Source: CAZKUN01 sp964555935 (GTDB taxonomy: Bacteria; Armatimonadota; Zipacnadia; Zipacnadales; VGFC01). From it: a DNA stretch of 64,000 bases. Shown piece after piece: positions 53,400 to 63,267 of this stretch. Position numbers and translations under genes: made by a program. The notes beneath the pieces were generated by a model, which was not told the DNA's origin, did not search any database, and saw only the letters and a program-made list of their open reading frames with translations. Every line of letters starts with the position of its first letter. Positions within the stretch are counted from its first letter, which is position 1. The stretch is from assembly GCA_964555935.1 (NCBI GenBank), contig CAZKUN010000017.1, positions 3,697 through 67,696 of the forward strand, in the 5' to 3' direction.

Positions 53400-53630
53400 A
53401 TGTACATGCCGATTGGCACGATAAAGTGGTTCAACGACGCAAAGGGCTACGGCTTCATTGAACTCGACGGCAGCGACGACGTGTTCGTGCACTTCACCTC
53501 CATTCAGGGCGAAGGCTACCGCACGTTGAACGAAGGCGACAAGGTCGAGTTCGACATCGAAGAAGACCCGAAGGGGCCTCGTGCGGCGAACGTCGTCGTT
53601 ATTGAGAAAGCCCAGAACGACTTCATCTGA
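53400..53630 (+). CDS. cold-shock domain protein
   Basis: The 76-residue protein has RNP1 as KGYGFIEL and RNP2 as DVFVHFTSI in the usual CSD order, with IGTIKWFNDAKGYGFI at the start. It binds single-stranded RNA or DNA and acts as an RNA chaperone in the cold. The ATG at 53400 follows AGGGCGGG; ATG 53406 is an alternative. It has its own promoter and is followed by candidate hairpins. Confidence 0.95.
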   Translation: MYMPIGTIKWFNDAKGYGFIELDGSDDVFVHFTSIQGEGYRTLNEGDKVEFDIEEDPKGPRAANVVVIEKAQNDFI

Positions 53631-53690
53631 TCGGGTCCGCAGCCTGACGGACGGTCGTCAGATCATCTTGAACTGAGTTAAGCAATGAGG

Positions 53691-53715
53691 CGAGGCGCCT
53701 GATGGAGGTGCCTCG
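53691..53715 (+). terminator. candidate terminator between csp and folP
   Basis: CGAGGCGCC and GGTGCCTCG form a 9-bp stem with one G-U pair and a 7-base loop, 61 bases after the csp stop and 44 bases before the convergent folP end. A second stem CTGACG/CGTCAG lies at 53644-53661. Neither has a long T run, so they may serve both converging genes. Confidence 0.4.
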
Positions 53716-53758
53716 GCCTGTGTTCGCGGCAGACGCTCCAGATCGCCCAGAACCGCCC

Positions 53759-54979
53759 TCAATCGTCCCCTCCGTCGAATCCACGCGCAACGGCATCGGT
53801 CATCCTCGCCACCCGCACCATCTCTTTCACGTCGTGGACCCGTATGATGTCAGCGCCATTCATGATCGCGCAAGCGCACGTCGCCGCCGTCCCCTCGACA
53901 CGCTCCTCCGCCGGTAGGTCGAGTACTGCCCCGATCGTGGACTTCCGGGACGTGCCCATCAGCACGGGGCATCCGAGCGAGCGAAAATCGCGCAAGCGCC
54001 GAAGCAGCGTCAGGTTCTGATTCACGGTCTTGCCGAAGCCAAAGCCGGGGTCGATGACGATGTGATCGCGCGGCAGCCCCAGTTGAAGGCACGCGTTCGC
54101 GCGATCCGCGAGGAAGTCGAATACGTCGCCGACTACGTCCGCGTATTGAGGCGCCTGCTGCATGGTGCGAGGCGTTCCAAGCATGTGCATGACGCAGACG
54201 GGAACGAGTCGTTCGCCGAGAATCTCGAGCATGCCCTCGCCGCGCAAGGCGCGGACGTCGTTGATCATACCAGCGCCCGCATCAAGGGCGGCCCTGGCCA
54301 CCGCGGCCTTATCTGTGTCGATCGATATCGGCAGATCGACCTCGCCGCTGATGCGTTCGATGAGGGGCACAACGCGGCCGATCTCCTCATCAGCCGCCAT
54401 CTCCTCGCTCCCCGGACGTGTCGACTGGCCACCAATGTCGATGATGTCCGCGCCCTGCGTCGCGAAGCGGGAGGCCTGTTTTGCGGCGGGGCCAGCGGCC
54501 GCACCTAGCCCGTCGCCACTGAACGAATCGGGGGTCATGTTGATGACCCCCATAACGAGGGTCCGCTCTCCGAGTGGCAGGGCGTGCCGGCCGATGGTGA
54601 GGGTCCTCTCGGAACGATCGTCGTGAGCCTTAATCGCCGCCATTACCTCCTCGCCGATGCGTTTCAGACCGAAGGGCTGCGACCGCAATCTCTTGGCGAG
54701 GATCTTCTGACGACGCAAGTCGGCGATGAGCACTACGCTTTGCGGCGTGTCGTCGAATGCGGCGACCGAGTGGGCCACGGCGCACTCGGCGCCTACGGTC
54801 AGGGCCTCCTGCTTTAGGATGGACGCCGCCCGGCCGGAGACGCTCTTGAGGAAGACGGCCCGCATGGTCGCGTCCTCAGCCATCCACTTGGAGGCAACCG
54901 TGGACGCGCCCGCTCGGAGGATTTCCTCATTGGCGTCGGCAGCGTGGTTGATGTGCATGACCCGGGCGTAGTGCTTCAT
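53759..54979 (-). CDS. folP: dihydropteroate synthase with N-terminal extension
   Basis: The C-terminal 285 residues are a standard DHPS: VINMTPDSFSGDG, the QST motif GGQSTRPGSEEMAADEE, the IDPGFGFGKTV pterin site and TSRKSTIGAVL. It joins para-aminobenzoate to dihydropterin in folate synthesis. The first 120 residues form an extra domain also seen in DHPS of some Firmicutes-like bacteria. GGAGG lies 13 bases before ATG 54979 (10 before TTG 54982). It is 27 bases downstream of mnmE and likely cotranscribed. Confidence 0.93.
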   Translation of the reverse strand: MKHYARVMHINHAADANEEILRAGASTVASKWMAEDATMRAVFLKSVSGRAASILKQEALTVGAECAVAHSVAAFDDTPQSVVLIADLRRQKILAKRLRSQPFGLKRIGEEVMAAIKAHDDRSERTLTIGRHALPLGERTLVMGVINMTPDSFSGDGLGAAAGPAAKQASRFATQGADIIDIGGQSTRPGSEEMAADEEIGRVVPLIERISGEVDLPISIDTDKAAVARAALDAGAGMINDVRALRGEGMLEILGERLVPVCVMHMLGTPRTMQQAPQYADVVGDVFDFLADRANACLQLGLPRDHIVIDPGFGFGKTVNQNLTLLRRLRDFRSLGCPVLMGTSRKSTIGAVLDLPAEERVEGTAATCACAIMNGADIIRVHDVKEMVRVARMTDAVARGFDGGDD

Positions 54980-55005
54980 CAACGTGATGCTCCTCCGGCA
55001 CTGGG

Positions 55006-56370
55006 CTATTTGCCGATGCAGAACGTATCGAAGATGTGATCGATGATGTCCTCAGGCGCGGTGTCGCCGGTGATCTCTCCGAGAGCGCTGAGCGCGACCC
55101 GTAAGTCCTCGGCCAGGATCTCGTCGTAGGCCCCCTCTGCCTCCGCGCCGAGACAGTTCGCGAGCGCGTCCGCAGCCTTCTCGATGGCTTGCTTGTGGCG
55201 CACATTAGTGACGATGATATCGGCTTGAAGGCGGGCCTCGCCGCTCCACGTTGTGGCTACGATCGCTGATTCCAGCGCCCCAAGGCCCTCGCCTGTCAGC
55301 GCCGAGACACTTCTGGCGTCCGCGAGTTGCGTGGCCTGAGGCAAGTCAGCTTTGTTGGCGACGACCAAGGCTTGGCGCTCGGCGAGACCATCGAGGAGGG
55401 CCTCGTCCTCGTCGCGCAGCGGCTCCGAACCGTCGAGAACGAGCAGCACAAGATCGGCGCGTTCCATCCACGACCGCGCCCGGTCGACGCCCGCCCGCTC
55501 GATGGCATCTCCGGACTCCCGCATCCCCGCCGTGTCGGCCAACGTGACGGGGAAGCCCTGCATGTTGACCGTCTCCTCGATGACATCGCGAGTCGTGCCG
55601 GGCTGGGGCGTGACGATCACGCGGTCCTCGCGCAATAGGGCGTTCATGAGGCTTGACTTGCCGACGTTCGGTCGACCAATGATGGCCACCTTCAGCCCCT
55701 CACGGAGGGCGCGCCCTGCCTCGGCGGTCGAGAGGAGATCGCGCATGTCCGATTGCAGACCGACGATGCGTTGGCGGAGTTCGGGCCGGTCGAGGAACTC
55801 GATGTCGTCGTCGCCGAAGTCAATAGATGCTTCGAGGTATGCGGCGATATCCACCAGTCTGTCGCGTAGTCCGCGAATGGCAGACGACAGCGCGCCGGAC
55901 AGGTGGTGCAGCGCTGCCCTGTGCGACGCGTCCGTGCGGGCGGTGATGATGTCGGCCACAGCCTCCGCCTGCGCGAGGTCGATGCGCCCGAAATGGTAAG
56001 CGCGACGGGTGAATTCGCCGGGGTCGGCGAGCCTCGCTCCCATGCGCAGGACGAGTTCCAGCACGCGACGAAGGGGCACGATGCCGCCGTGGCAGTTGAT
56101 CTCGACGATGTCTTGCGTCGTGTACGTGCGCGGCGCGCTCATGACGGTAAGAAGCACTTCGTCGACCCGCTCCTCGGCGTCGACGATGTGGCCGTAACGC
56201 GTGTTGAACGAGCCCTGCTCAGACGGCCGAGGCGCGTCGCCCGCGGGACGAAAGACCGCGTCCGCGATGGCCAGCGCGCCGGGCCCGCTGAGGCGGACGA
56301 TGCCGATGCCGCTCTGGCCTGGCGGCGTGGAGATAGCCGCGATAGTGTCGTCGAACGTTCGCGTGAGCAT
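55006..56370 (-). CDS. mnmE: tRNA modification GTPase MnmE
   Basis: The 454-residue protein has the N-terminal formyl-folate-binding domain (TIAAISTPPGQSGIGIVRLSG), the G1 loop GRPNVGKSSLMNALL, G2 TTRDVIEE, G3 DTAGMRE and NKADLP, and the C-terminal CIGK catalytic motif at 451-454. With MnmG it modifies U34 of certain tRNAs. The ATG at 56370 is fixed by homology. It precedes folP in the same direction. Confidence 0.97.
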   Translation of the reverse strand: MLTRTFDDTIAAISTPPGQSGIGIVRLSGPGALAIADAVFRPAGDAPRPSEQGSFNTRYGHIVDAEERVDEVLLTVMSAPRTYTTQDIVEINCHGGIVPLRRVLELVLRMGARLADPGEFTRRAYHFGRIDLAQAEAVADIITARTDASHRAALHHLSGALSSAIRGLRDRLVDIAAYLEASIDFGDDDIEFLDRPELRQRIVGLQSDMRDLLSTAEAGRALREGLKVAIIGRPNVGKSSLMNALLREDRVIVTPQPGTTRDVIEETVNMQGFPVTLADTAGMRESGDAIERAGVDRARSWMERADLVLLVLDGSEPLRDEDEALLDGLAERQALVVANKADLPQATQLADARSVSALTGEGLGALESAIVATTWSGEARLQADIIVTNVRHKQAIEKAADALANCLGAEAEGAYDEILAEDLRVALSALGEITGDTAPEDIIDHIFDTFCIGK

Positions 56371-56431
56371 CGGGCCAATTATAGTGGCCGGTGGCCGGCG
56401 GTCAAGCGCCGCTCGGCATGGAGGGATGGAC

Positions 56432-57229
56432 TTGCCGGAGCTTCCCGAGCTTGAAAAGGTCAGGCGATACCTCGATGAGCGCATCATCGGGAAGCGCGTG
56501 AGCGCGGTGACGGTGAACCGTCGCGAGTGCATCAACGTGCCGCCGGCCGTGTATGAGCGGGCGCTTGTCGGGCGGCAGGTCCAGCACGTGTGGCGCAAGG
56601 GCAAGACGGTCGTCATCGACATGTCACGCGACGTCTCGCTGCTCGTGCATCTGATGCTGGGCGGCGACGTGGATGTGAGAGAGACGCCGGAGCACGACGC
56701 CGACGCGACGCAGATCGTGCTGGCATTCGAGGATGGGGCGGCGCTTCACATCAGCAAGTTGATGTTAGGGAACGCGCATGGCTTCCCGACGTACCATCTC
56801 GCCGAGACGCGGCTGGGCACGCTGGGGCCGGATGCGTTGACGGAGCTGCCCGACCAGGACGCGCTGCAAGCTCTCTACGGCAGTCGCGGGCGCGGGATGA
56901 AGGTGCTTCTGCTCGATCAGACCCTCGTCTGCGGGCTGGGAAACTACTACGCCGATGAGGTGCTGTTCCGGGCGCGCGTCCATCCGGAGACGCCCGGCAA
57001 GGCCCTGACGGCACCGGATATAACGCGGCTGCGCGAGGCCATCGAGACTGTGATCTCAGAGGCGCTCGATGAAGGCAGGCCCGAGTTTGACCGCCAGGTC
57101 TTCGCGCGAGAGGGCGAGCCGTGTCCGGCCTGTGGGAGCGAGATCAAGATGAAGCGCATTCAGAAGCGGGCAACCCATTTCTGCCCCAAATGTCAGCGAA
57201 GAAAGAGCGTCCGCAAGAAGCGCCGGTAG
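56432..57229 (+). CDS. mutM: formamidopyrimidine-DNA glycosylase (Fpg/MutM)
   Basis: The 265-residue base-excision repair enzyme removes oxidised purines such as 8-oxoguanine. Fpg needs an N-terminal proline nucleophile. The TTG at 56432, with GGAGG seven bases upstream, yields MPELPELEKV with P2 and E3 exactly as in the family, whereas ATG 56426 would add two residues and block the active site. K57 region WRKGKTVVI, the H2TH stretch and the zinc finger CPACGSEIKMKR...FCPKC follow. Divergent from mnmE. Confidence 0.96.
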   Translation: MPELPELEKVRRYLDERIIGKRVSAVTVNRRECINVPPAVYERALVGRQVQHVWRKGKTVVIDMSRDVSLLVHLMLGGDVDVRETPEHDADATQIVLAFEDGAALHISKLMLGNAHGFPTYHLAETRLGTLGPDALTELPDQDALQALYGSRGRGMKVLLLDQTLVCGLGNYYADEVLFRARVHPETPGKALTAPDITRLREAIETVISEALDEGRPEFDRQVFAREGEPCPACGSEIKMKRIQKRATHFCPKCQRRKSVRKKRR

Positions 57230-57248
57230 CCACCTCGCGCAGTCGGCC

Positions 57249-59975
57249 TCACGGATCGTATTCCGCGCGCACGATTCCCGTACCAGGACCGGAGACCTCG
57301 ACCGGCGCCCGGTCGGCCCGGCGGATCCGCAGGACGACCTCGCCCTGAAATCCATCCGGCGGAATCACTTGCGCCTCCACGCGGTCATCGTAACTGTCGA
57401 TCCTGAAGCTGATCTTGCCCCACCGCGTTGGCGCGTTGCGCACCTCGATATACTCGCCCGGCTCAAACCAGCGTTGCGGCGCCGCCTTGCAGAGCCACAC
57501 CCGCTCCGCGTCACGTTCCTCGCTGACGAGCATCCACTTCACCATCAGCGGTGTCGTGAGTTGCGCGGGGACGCAGTAGTCGGCATGGTAGCGCCGCTCC
57601 GGCGCGCCCTCGATGCGGACTTGCTCGTACGCGCAGAACGTGCCGGGCATCTGCTGCAGCGCCATGTGCCCATACAGCGCCAGCAGGTATTGCTCGATGC
57701 GGTCGTCAGCCAGCAGCGCTCGCACCTGCGGCGCAAGCGGCCAGTCGTCTAGCTGGCGCGCAAACCGCGTCGTCGCCAGTAGCTCGCCACCCATGCGCCT
57801 GCGGTACTCGAACACCGCGTCCTGCAGGTCCTCATCCAGCACTTCGGCCGCCAGCAGCTCCGGCCAATACCGGTAGTTGGTGTACGATCCCAACGTGCCC
57901 GACGTCATCGTTTCGAAGGGCACCCCGATGCCGGGATAAGGTGGCAGGAATGGCGGGTCGCACGCGATCAGCGACGCCCGCGCCTGGACGAGCAGGTCCT
58001 GCCGGATGCCCTCCGCCTCCCCGAGAATCTCCTGGCTCGGGAGCTGACGCTCCTCGTACAGTCGGCCCAACTCCATCAGCCCTCGACACGCCCAGGCCGT
58101 GCCGGAGAAGTAGTAGTCCGTGTCCTCGCGCGTGTCCGCCTCCGGTGAGCCAAACAGCAACCCGCGTGTTTGCGAGTCGGCGGGCTGGGCGAGGGATTCA
58201 TGCCGGAGCGCAATGAGATGCCGGGCGATCGCGTCGACTTTCGCTCGGCGCGCGCCGAGCCATTCGTCATCGCCCGTATACTGAACGAACCGCGCGACCA
58301 GGTCGAGCATCTGTCCGTACTCCGAGACCGCGGGACCGTAATACTCGAATGTGCCGTCATCCCTCACAAAGTGCTCGAAGTAGTAGGTCAGATACGCATC
58401 GGCTCGCTCCAGCAGCCCCCACTCCAGGCATGCGTTCGTCATCCACAGGATCGTCGGCGGGAAGCTATCATGCATCGGCTCCGCGTAGTGCCCCAAGCCG
58501 TATTTCGGGTGATCGCCGACGAAGGTCTGCATCGATCGAGCAAGGCCCGCCAGCGACGCGTCCACAAGGCGTGGCTCGGGCACGTCGATGTCCATCGCTG
58601 GATCCAGGACCCGGCGCCAGTGCCTGTGGAACGCGGCGAGCGCCTCGAAGAACTCGCTGCCCTCATCTGTCTCCTTGTGTGAGGACGAATTCCAGTAGGA
58701 CCACTCGTCGCCTCGGACAATCGCAACATGCACCTGCTCGGGCTCGCCATCGATGCCGAACGCGATGATCTCCTGCCCAGCCTCGGCCCGCTCATCCCAG
58801 GACGCATAGTGAACGCCCGGCAGGTGGCCGCCGATCAGACCGCGCTTCGTCGCGGTGGGGAGGAGGCCGTCGGTTGACGCCGCGTGCTCCGGCTCATCGA
58901 CGCCTTTCTGCCCCCATTCCGACGCCAGCAGACCGATCCGTCCCGCCTCGTCGATGACTCGTTTTACCTCCGCGGACGCGCTCGATACGGGCACGTAGCC
59001 AACTAGCTCCGGCAGCAGTCCGATCGTCGTCTCATAGCATGGCTCGCCTTGCCCCAGGACCTTCGCCGCGAGCACATCCGCCTTCGCCGATAGGATCGTC
59101 CGGGCGTAGTTGACCGGGAGCGCCGGGCGCTCGGGCGCGATCCTCGCGGGCTCGCCGACCGGCAACCGAATGGTCAGCAGCGGACCCGACTCATTGGCAT
59201 ATACGAGAAAGCTGAGGTCCTCGAAACGCCGTAGCAGCACTGCGGCCTTGGGCGCGCGCGTGATCGCCAGCACGTGCCAGTCGCCGAGCCGATCGCCCGG
59301 CGTGAGGGCCGCCACAGATTCTGTCTCCGGCGGCCTCAACTCATCGGCGGGCGGCTCGGCGGGGTAGTAGGCGTCGGCAGTGATCGGGTGGAACTCCTCG
59401 AAGGTCACGTTCGGATCCTCAAGCATGGACCAGTCCCCGCGGTCGACGTCGAGTAGGGGCAAGGCGGCGATGGCGTCGAGGTTCTTCGGCATCGGGAAGC
59501 CCGCCGGGCCAACCACAAACCCGTCGATGTTCGTGTTAGCCTTGTCGTCTTGCACCACGATCCGCAGTTGGTGCTGTCCGGCCGCGAGATGTCCGCACGC
59601 AACCCGCGTCCACGCCCATTCGTCCGCGCTTACGTGTCCCCACCCACCCGTCGAAGCGAACTCGATGGTCCCGCAGGAGTGGCCATCAACCAGCACCTCG
59701 ATCCGCGCCGGGATCTCCGGTTGCCGCGCATAACGGAAGGCGATTTCCGCACCGGCGATGGGCGCGTCTGACCAGAATCGGTACAGGGCATGGTGCCCCT
59801 TCGCCCCGCCGAACTCCGAGCCTAGGCACTGGGCGTTCGATGCGAATGGCGGCCGATCCGGACGCTGAGATCCGGACTGCTCCGTGAAGTGCTCGCCCTC
59901 GCACCAATACGCGGGCGCCGACGCGACGCAGGTCGCGGCCGAGAGCGCGAGCAGGATGGCCATGGGGGTGCTCAT
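57249..59975 (-). CDS. secreted CBM plus six-hairpin glycosidase-like protein
   Basis: The 908-residue protein has a signal peptide (MSTPMAILLALSAATCVA) and an N-terminal CBM6/CBM35-like module (about 25-145, with YRFWSDAPIAGAEIAFRYAR and SADEWAWTRVACG). After a beta-rich linker, a long helical region (about 440-800; YGLGHYAEPMHDSFPPTILWM, DDGTFEYYGPAVSEYGQMLD, YYFSGTAWACRGLMELGRLY) fits an alpha/alpha toroid of the six-hairpin type. The end is beta-rich. It probably acts on an extracellular glycan; substrate unknown. GGGAG lies nine bases before the ATG. Confidence 0.7.
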   Translation of the reverse strand: MSTPMAILLALSAATCVASAPAYWCEGEHFTEQSGSQRPDRPPFASNAQCLGSEFGGAKGHHALYRFWSDAPIAGAEIAFRYARQPEIPARIEVLVDGHSCGTIEFASTGGWGHVSADEWAWTRVACGHLAAGQHQLRIVVQDDKANTNIDGFVVGPAGFPMPKNLDAIAALPLLDVDRGDWSMLEDPNVTFEEFHPITADAYYPAEPPADELRPPETESVAALTPGDRLGDWHVLAITRAPKAAVLLRRFEDLSFLVYANESGPLLTIRLPVGEPARIAPERPALPVNYARTILSAKADVLAAKVLGQGEPCYETTIGLLPELVGYVPVSSASAEVKRVIDEAGRIGLLASEWGQKGVDEPEHAASTDGLLPTATKRGLIGGHLPGVHYASWDERAEAGQEIIAFGIDGEPEQVHVAIVRGDEWSYWNSSSHKETDEGSEFFEALAAFHRHWRRVLDPAMDIDVPEPRLVDASLAGLARSMQTFVGDHPKYGLGHYAEPMHDSFPPTILWMTNACLEWGLLERADAYLTYYFEHFVRDDGTFEYYGPAVSEYGQMLDLVARFVQYTGDDEWLGARRAKVDAIARHLIALRHESLAQPADSQTRGLLFGSPEADTREDTDYYFSGTAWACRGLMELGRLYEERQLPSQEILGEAEGIRQDLLVQARASLIACDPPFLPPYPGIGVPFETMTSGTLGSYTNYRYWPELLAAEVLDEDLQDAVFEYRRRMGGELLATTRFARQLDDWPLAPQVRALLADDRIEQYLLALYGHMALQQMPGTFCAYEQVRIEGAPERRYHADYCVPAQLTTPLMVKWMLVSEERDAERVWLCKAAPQRWFEPGEYIEVRNAPTRWGKISFRIDSYDDRVEAQVIPPDGFQGEVVLRIRRADRAPVEVSGPGTGIVRAEYDP

Positions 59976-59986
59976 CTGCGCGCTCC

Positions 59987-60505
59987 CTACTCCCATCCAT
60001 CCTCACAGACCAACTCGTCCAGGCCCTTCCGGTCTCGCGCGTCGGGCGATTCGGCGGGCACGCCAAGCGGCGTCAGGCACACCACGCGCCAACTCGCTGG
60101 GATGCCGAGGATCTCTCTCACTTGGTCCTCGAGGAACGCGCCGATCCAGCACGTGCCGAGGCCTACGTCCACGGCCGCCAGCGTGATGTGATCGAACACG
60201 ATCGTCGTGTCGATCGCGAAGGTGTTCATCCATCCCGCCTGCTTTGGGTATGAGTCCGGCTCGGAGCCACAGCCCACAAGCACGATCGGCGCTTGGCCGA
60301 CGAACTTCTGGCCCTTGCACGCGGGTACGAGTTTCTCGCGCAACTCCGCGTCCCTCACCACGATCAGTTTGAAGGGTTGGTTGTTACACGCGGTCGGGGC
60401 GAGTTGGGCGGCCTCAAGGACGGTCGCCAGTTGCTCGTCAGTGACCGATTCCGGCGCGTATTTGCGGACGCTACGGCGGGTGCGAATGGCATCCATGAGT
60501 TCCAT
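59987..60505 (-). CDS. nitroreductase-family FMN protein
   Basis: The 172-residue protein begins MELMDAIRTRRSVRKYAPESV, the classic FMN-phosphate-binding RRSVR of the family, and continues with APTACNNQPFKLIVV and the C-terminal LGTCWIGAF. It would reduce quinones, nitro groups or related substrates with NAD(P)H. The physiological substrate cannot be set. It lies between two carbohydrate genes, 20 bases after the GH99-like gene, in the same direction. Confidence 0.9.
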   Translation of the reverse strand: MELMDAIRTRRSVRKYAPESVTDEQLATVLEAAQLAPTACNNQPFKLIVVRDAELREKLVPACKGQKFVGQAPIVLVGCGSEPDSYPKQAGWMNTFAIDTTIVFDHITLAAVDVGLGTCWIGAFLEDQVREILGIPASWRVVCLTPLGVPAESPDARDRKGLDELVCEDGWE

Positions 60506-60525
60506 TGCGTTGGCTCCCTTGCGTT

Positions 60526-63267
60526 CTAGTTGGTGAGTAACTCAAATCGGTCGATGCTGATGCGCGCGCCGGGCGTCCCGCAGGGATCGAAACGAAATCC
60601 CCTGATGATGCCCCGCCAGCGCGGTTCGGCCGCCATGTCGATGATGTAGTCGTGGTACTTGTTGTCGGCGATCAGCTCGAAGCGCGCGCTGTTTGCCTCG
60701 CCGATCGTCGTCGTAACGGTCTCCCAGAAGAGCTGCCCCGTCTCGCCCTCGCCGCTGACCTTGTCGATCTTCATCCGGATCAGCACGCGAGGGTGGCGAA
60801 GAGCCGATGCGGTGACAACGGGCCCGGTGAACGCGGGGTCGCTGTGGGTGACGACGCAGTGCATTGCGCCATCCACGATCCGGAAGTCGCCCATCCCCAT
60901 GAAAGGCCCCCAGCCCTCGCCGGTCTTCTCGAATTCCCATACGGTCTGGTCCTGAGTCTGGGGGAAGTCGTACGGCCCGAGTCCGACATCGGCCGGCGTG
61001 ATGTCGAGATGCTCCTCTGTCTTGCAGAATGCTCGGCGGACCGCGTCGAGCATGTCAAATCCAAACTCGACGCAGGGCTCGATGTAGCTCCCCTCGCCCC
61101 ACTCGTTCCATGGCCCAAGGGCGACGATGCTCTGACCGCGTTCATCGACGAAATCACGCGCATCGCGACAGATCTTCTCGAAATGATCGGGCGTCCGGTC
61201 ATGGATTACCCGCGCCTTGTGCCCATGCCACGGCTGCGACGCCCAGCCGGTATCGACGCACGGGATGAAGCCCATCCGATTGTCGATCATCTCGTCATGG
61301 CGCTCCCAAGCGGTCTTCGAGGTCCGCGCCACGAGTTCGAATGGGAAATTCATCGCGTCCTCGGCCAACTCCGTCGCGTCGCCCCACCAGTGGTACGATG
61401 TTGCGGACGTGTAGCCCTCGGCAGCGAGTTGATCCACATGCGCCTCGTCCGAGTGATCGCCCATCGCCACGAAGGTGATCCCCTCAAGGCCCGCCGCTCT
61501 GGCCATCTCCTGAGACATCGCGTACAGCGTCTCCGCCTCACCCGAGCCGCCCACATCCCGACGGATGTTCGCGGGCGCCCAGATGAACACGGCCGGTTTC
61601 CCGTCAATGGTGAGGTACTCGTCGAGCCCGAAGTAGTTCTCTATCCAGTATTGCGTCACGTCGCGCCAGTCAGCCATGGAGTGAGTGCCCGCGGCATTGT
61701 GGTTCGCCCACATCAGCGCGAACTTCATGTACCTGCGCCAGCGCGCTTTCATGTAGCCATCGTGCAGCCAGTGATCGAGCGATCGCCCGCCGGATGTCCA
61801 ATACCAATCGACCATGAAGAACGAGACGCCGTGCTCCGCCGCCCACTTGATCTGCCAGTCGACGATCTCCGGGTCTGCCTCATCGTACCAACCCAGCGCC
61901 GGTCGGCGCTCTGGCGCGGTGTCCTTCACCGGTTGCCAACGCCCCATCGCGTACCATCCGGGGAAGTAGTAGCTCCCGATCTGGTAATTCGTCTCCGCCG
62001 GCACTGGTTCGGGGACATACGACGCGGCGGCGATCGTCGGCGCCTCCGTGATGACCAGCGGGAGCCCCGTCGCGGTCGCCGCCTCGCCGGTGGCGGGCTT
62101 GATCGTGACGGTCGGCGTGGCGTCGCACGGCCTGTCGGCCGTAACCCGCCAGCTCACCTCGGTCGGCAGCGCAAAGTGAGCGATGATCGGCTTCCGCCGC
62201 GTCTCGCCACGTGCCAACCGAAGGGGCTTGGGGAGCCTCACCGACGCGGTTCCCTCTGCCGTCTCGCCGCCATGGTTGATGAACATGCACGTGTACGTGT
62301 TTGCCTGCCCCGTTCGAGGGACGGCGTCGGCTGGGCCCGCGTGTGTGATCTCGATCTCAGGTGCGCCGACTGGGTAGTCTGTGATCGCCACCGAGTCGAT
62401 CTCAAATATCGCGCCCTCGGCGTCGGTCGGCTGAAGCCCAACGGCGAGGAGGTCGCCGCCATAGAGCGTGCTCTGGCTGAGATCGACGTTGTACGCGTGC
62501 AGTTCCCCGTCTGCGCGGAGCGGGAAGCGCACCGAGGTCATGCCGCTGCGGTCGCGGAGGGCGAAGCTGATGCTCCCGAACACGCCGCCGCTGACACGCA
62601 TGCGGATCGATGCCCACGGGCCGGGATCGCCCGCTCGCGGCGGCGTTGGCGCAATCAGCGATCCCGCGCCATTGAGCGTCTTGCCTCGGAGCGCTGACCT
62701 GAGATCGATCCCCTCGGCTACGAACCAGTCGTCGACGTCCCCTCCGTCGGCCTGCCAGGCGAGGTCCCGTGACGCGGCTTCGCGGTCGCCATCCACGATC
62801 CGGATCCAGTCGACGGCAAACGCGCCACTATCACGCGGCAGGTCGAACCGCAGCCGGATGATCTTCCCCTCGGCATGCCAGAACGGATGGATCGCGTACG
62901 TGTGGAATTCCCCATCCCCGTACACCTCGAAGCGCGTCTCCTTGCCTCCCGTGAAGCCTTGGTGCGGCGTGTCGAGAGTGTTGGTCCAGAAGAATTCGGC
63001 CCCCCCGCCCTTCTCCGACAGCATGCGGATCTCGATCCGCTGCCAGGGCTTGGCCTCGATGTCGAAAGTGGGGGTCGCGAACTGCGGATCCCAATCGACC
63101 ACCATTCCGGCAAATAGGCCGTCGCTCACGCGCACATCCTCGACGTGAGAGCCCTCCGACCAGCCGCTGAGGTCGTCGTCAAACTCCCAACCCACCAGCA
63201 CCGGCGTCTCGGCGCAGGCAACCGTTGCGGCCAGCAGTGCCAGCCCCAGAATCGCAGCCCTCATCAT
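60526..63267 (-). CDS. secreted GH99-like / WbsX-domain glycan enzyme
   Basis: The 913-residue protein has a signal peptide and an N-terminal beta-rich region of about 420 residues with two carbohydrate-binding-like repeats. The barrel starts at QIGSYYFPGWYAMGRWQPV and includes SFFMVDWYW, HWWGDATELAEDAMN and the C-terminal GPWNEWGEGSYIEP, as in the GH99-like/WbsX family. The final 160 residues are another CBM-like unit. GH99 enzymes are endo-alpha-mannosidases; here the substrate is unknown. ATG 63267 overlaps the upstream stop (ATGA), so it is coupled to the oxidoreductase gene. Confidence 0.82.
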   Translation of the reverse strand: MMRAAILGLALLAATVACAETPVLVGWEFDDDLSGWSEGSHVEDVRVSDGLFAGMVVDWDPQFATPTFDIEAKPWQRIEIRMLSEKGGGAEFFWTNTLDTPHQGFTGGKETRFEVYGDGEFHTYAIHPFWHAEGKIIRLRFDLPRDSGAFAVDWIRIVDGDREAASRDLAWQADGGDVDDWFVAEGIDLRSALRGKTLNGAGSLIAPTPPRAGDPGPWASIRMRVSGGVFGSISFALRDRSGMTSVRFPLRADGELHAYNVDLSQSTLYGGDLLAVGLQPTDAEGAIFEIDSVAITDYPVGAPEIEITHAGPADAVPRTGQANTYTCMFINHGGETAEGTASVRLPKPLRLARGETRRKPIIAHFALPTEVSWRVTADRPCDATPTVTIKPATGEAATATGLPLVITEAPTIAAASYVPEPVPAETNYQIGSYYFPGWYAMGRWQPVKDTAPERRPALGWYDEADPEIVDWQIKWAAEHGVSFFMVDWYWTSGGRSLDHWLHDGYMKARWRRYMKFALMWANHNAAGTHSMADWRDVTQYWIENYFGLDEYLTIDGKPAVFIWAPANIRRDVGGSGEAETLYAMSQEMARAAGLEGITFVAMGDHSDEAHVDQLAAEGYTSATSYHWWGDATELAEDAMNFPFELVARTSKTAWERHDEMIDNRMGFIPCVDTGWASQPWHGHKARVIHDRTPDHFEKICRDARDFVDERGQSIVALGPWNEWGEGSYIEPCVEFGFDMLDAVRRAFCKTEEHLDITPADVGLGPYDFPQTQDQTVWEFEKTGEGWGPFMGMGDFRIVDGAMHCVVTHSDPAFTGPVVTASALRHPRVLIRMKIDKVSGEGETGQLFWETVTTTIGEANSARFELIADNKYHDYIIDMAAEPRWRGIIRGFRFDPCGTPGARISIDRFELLTN

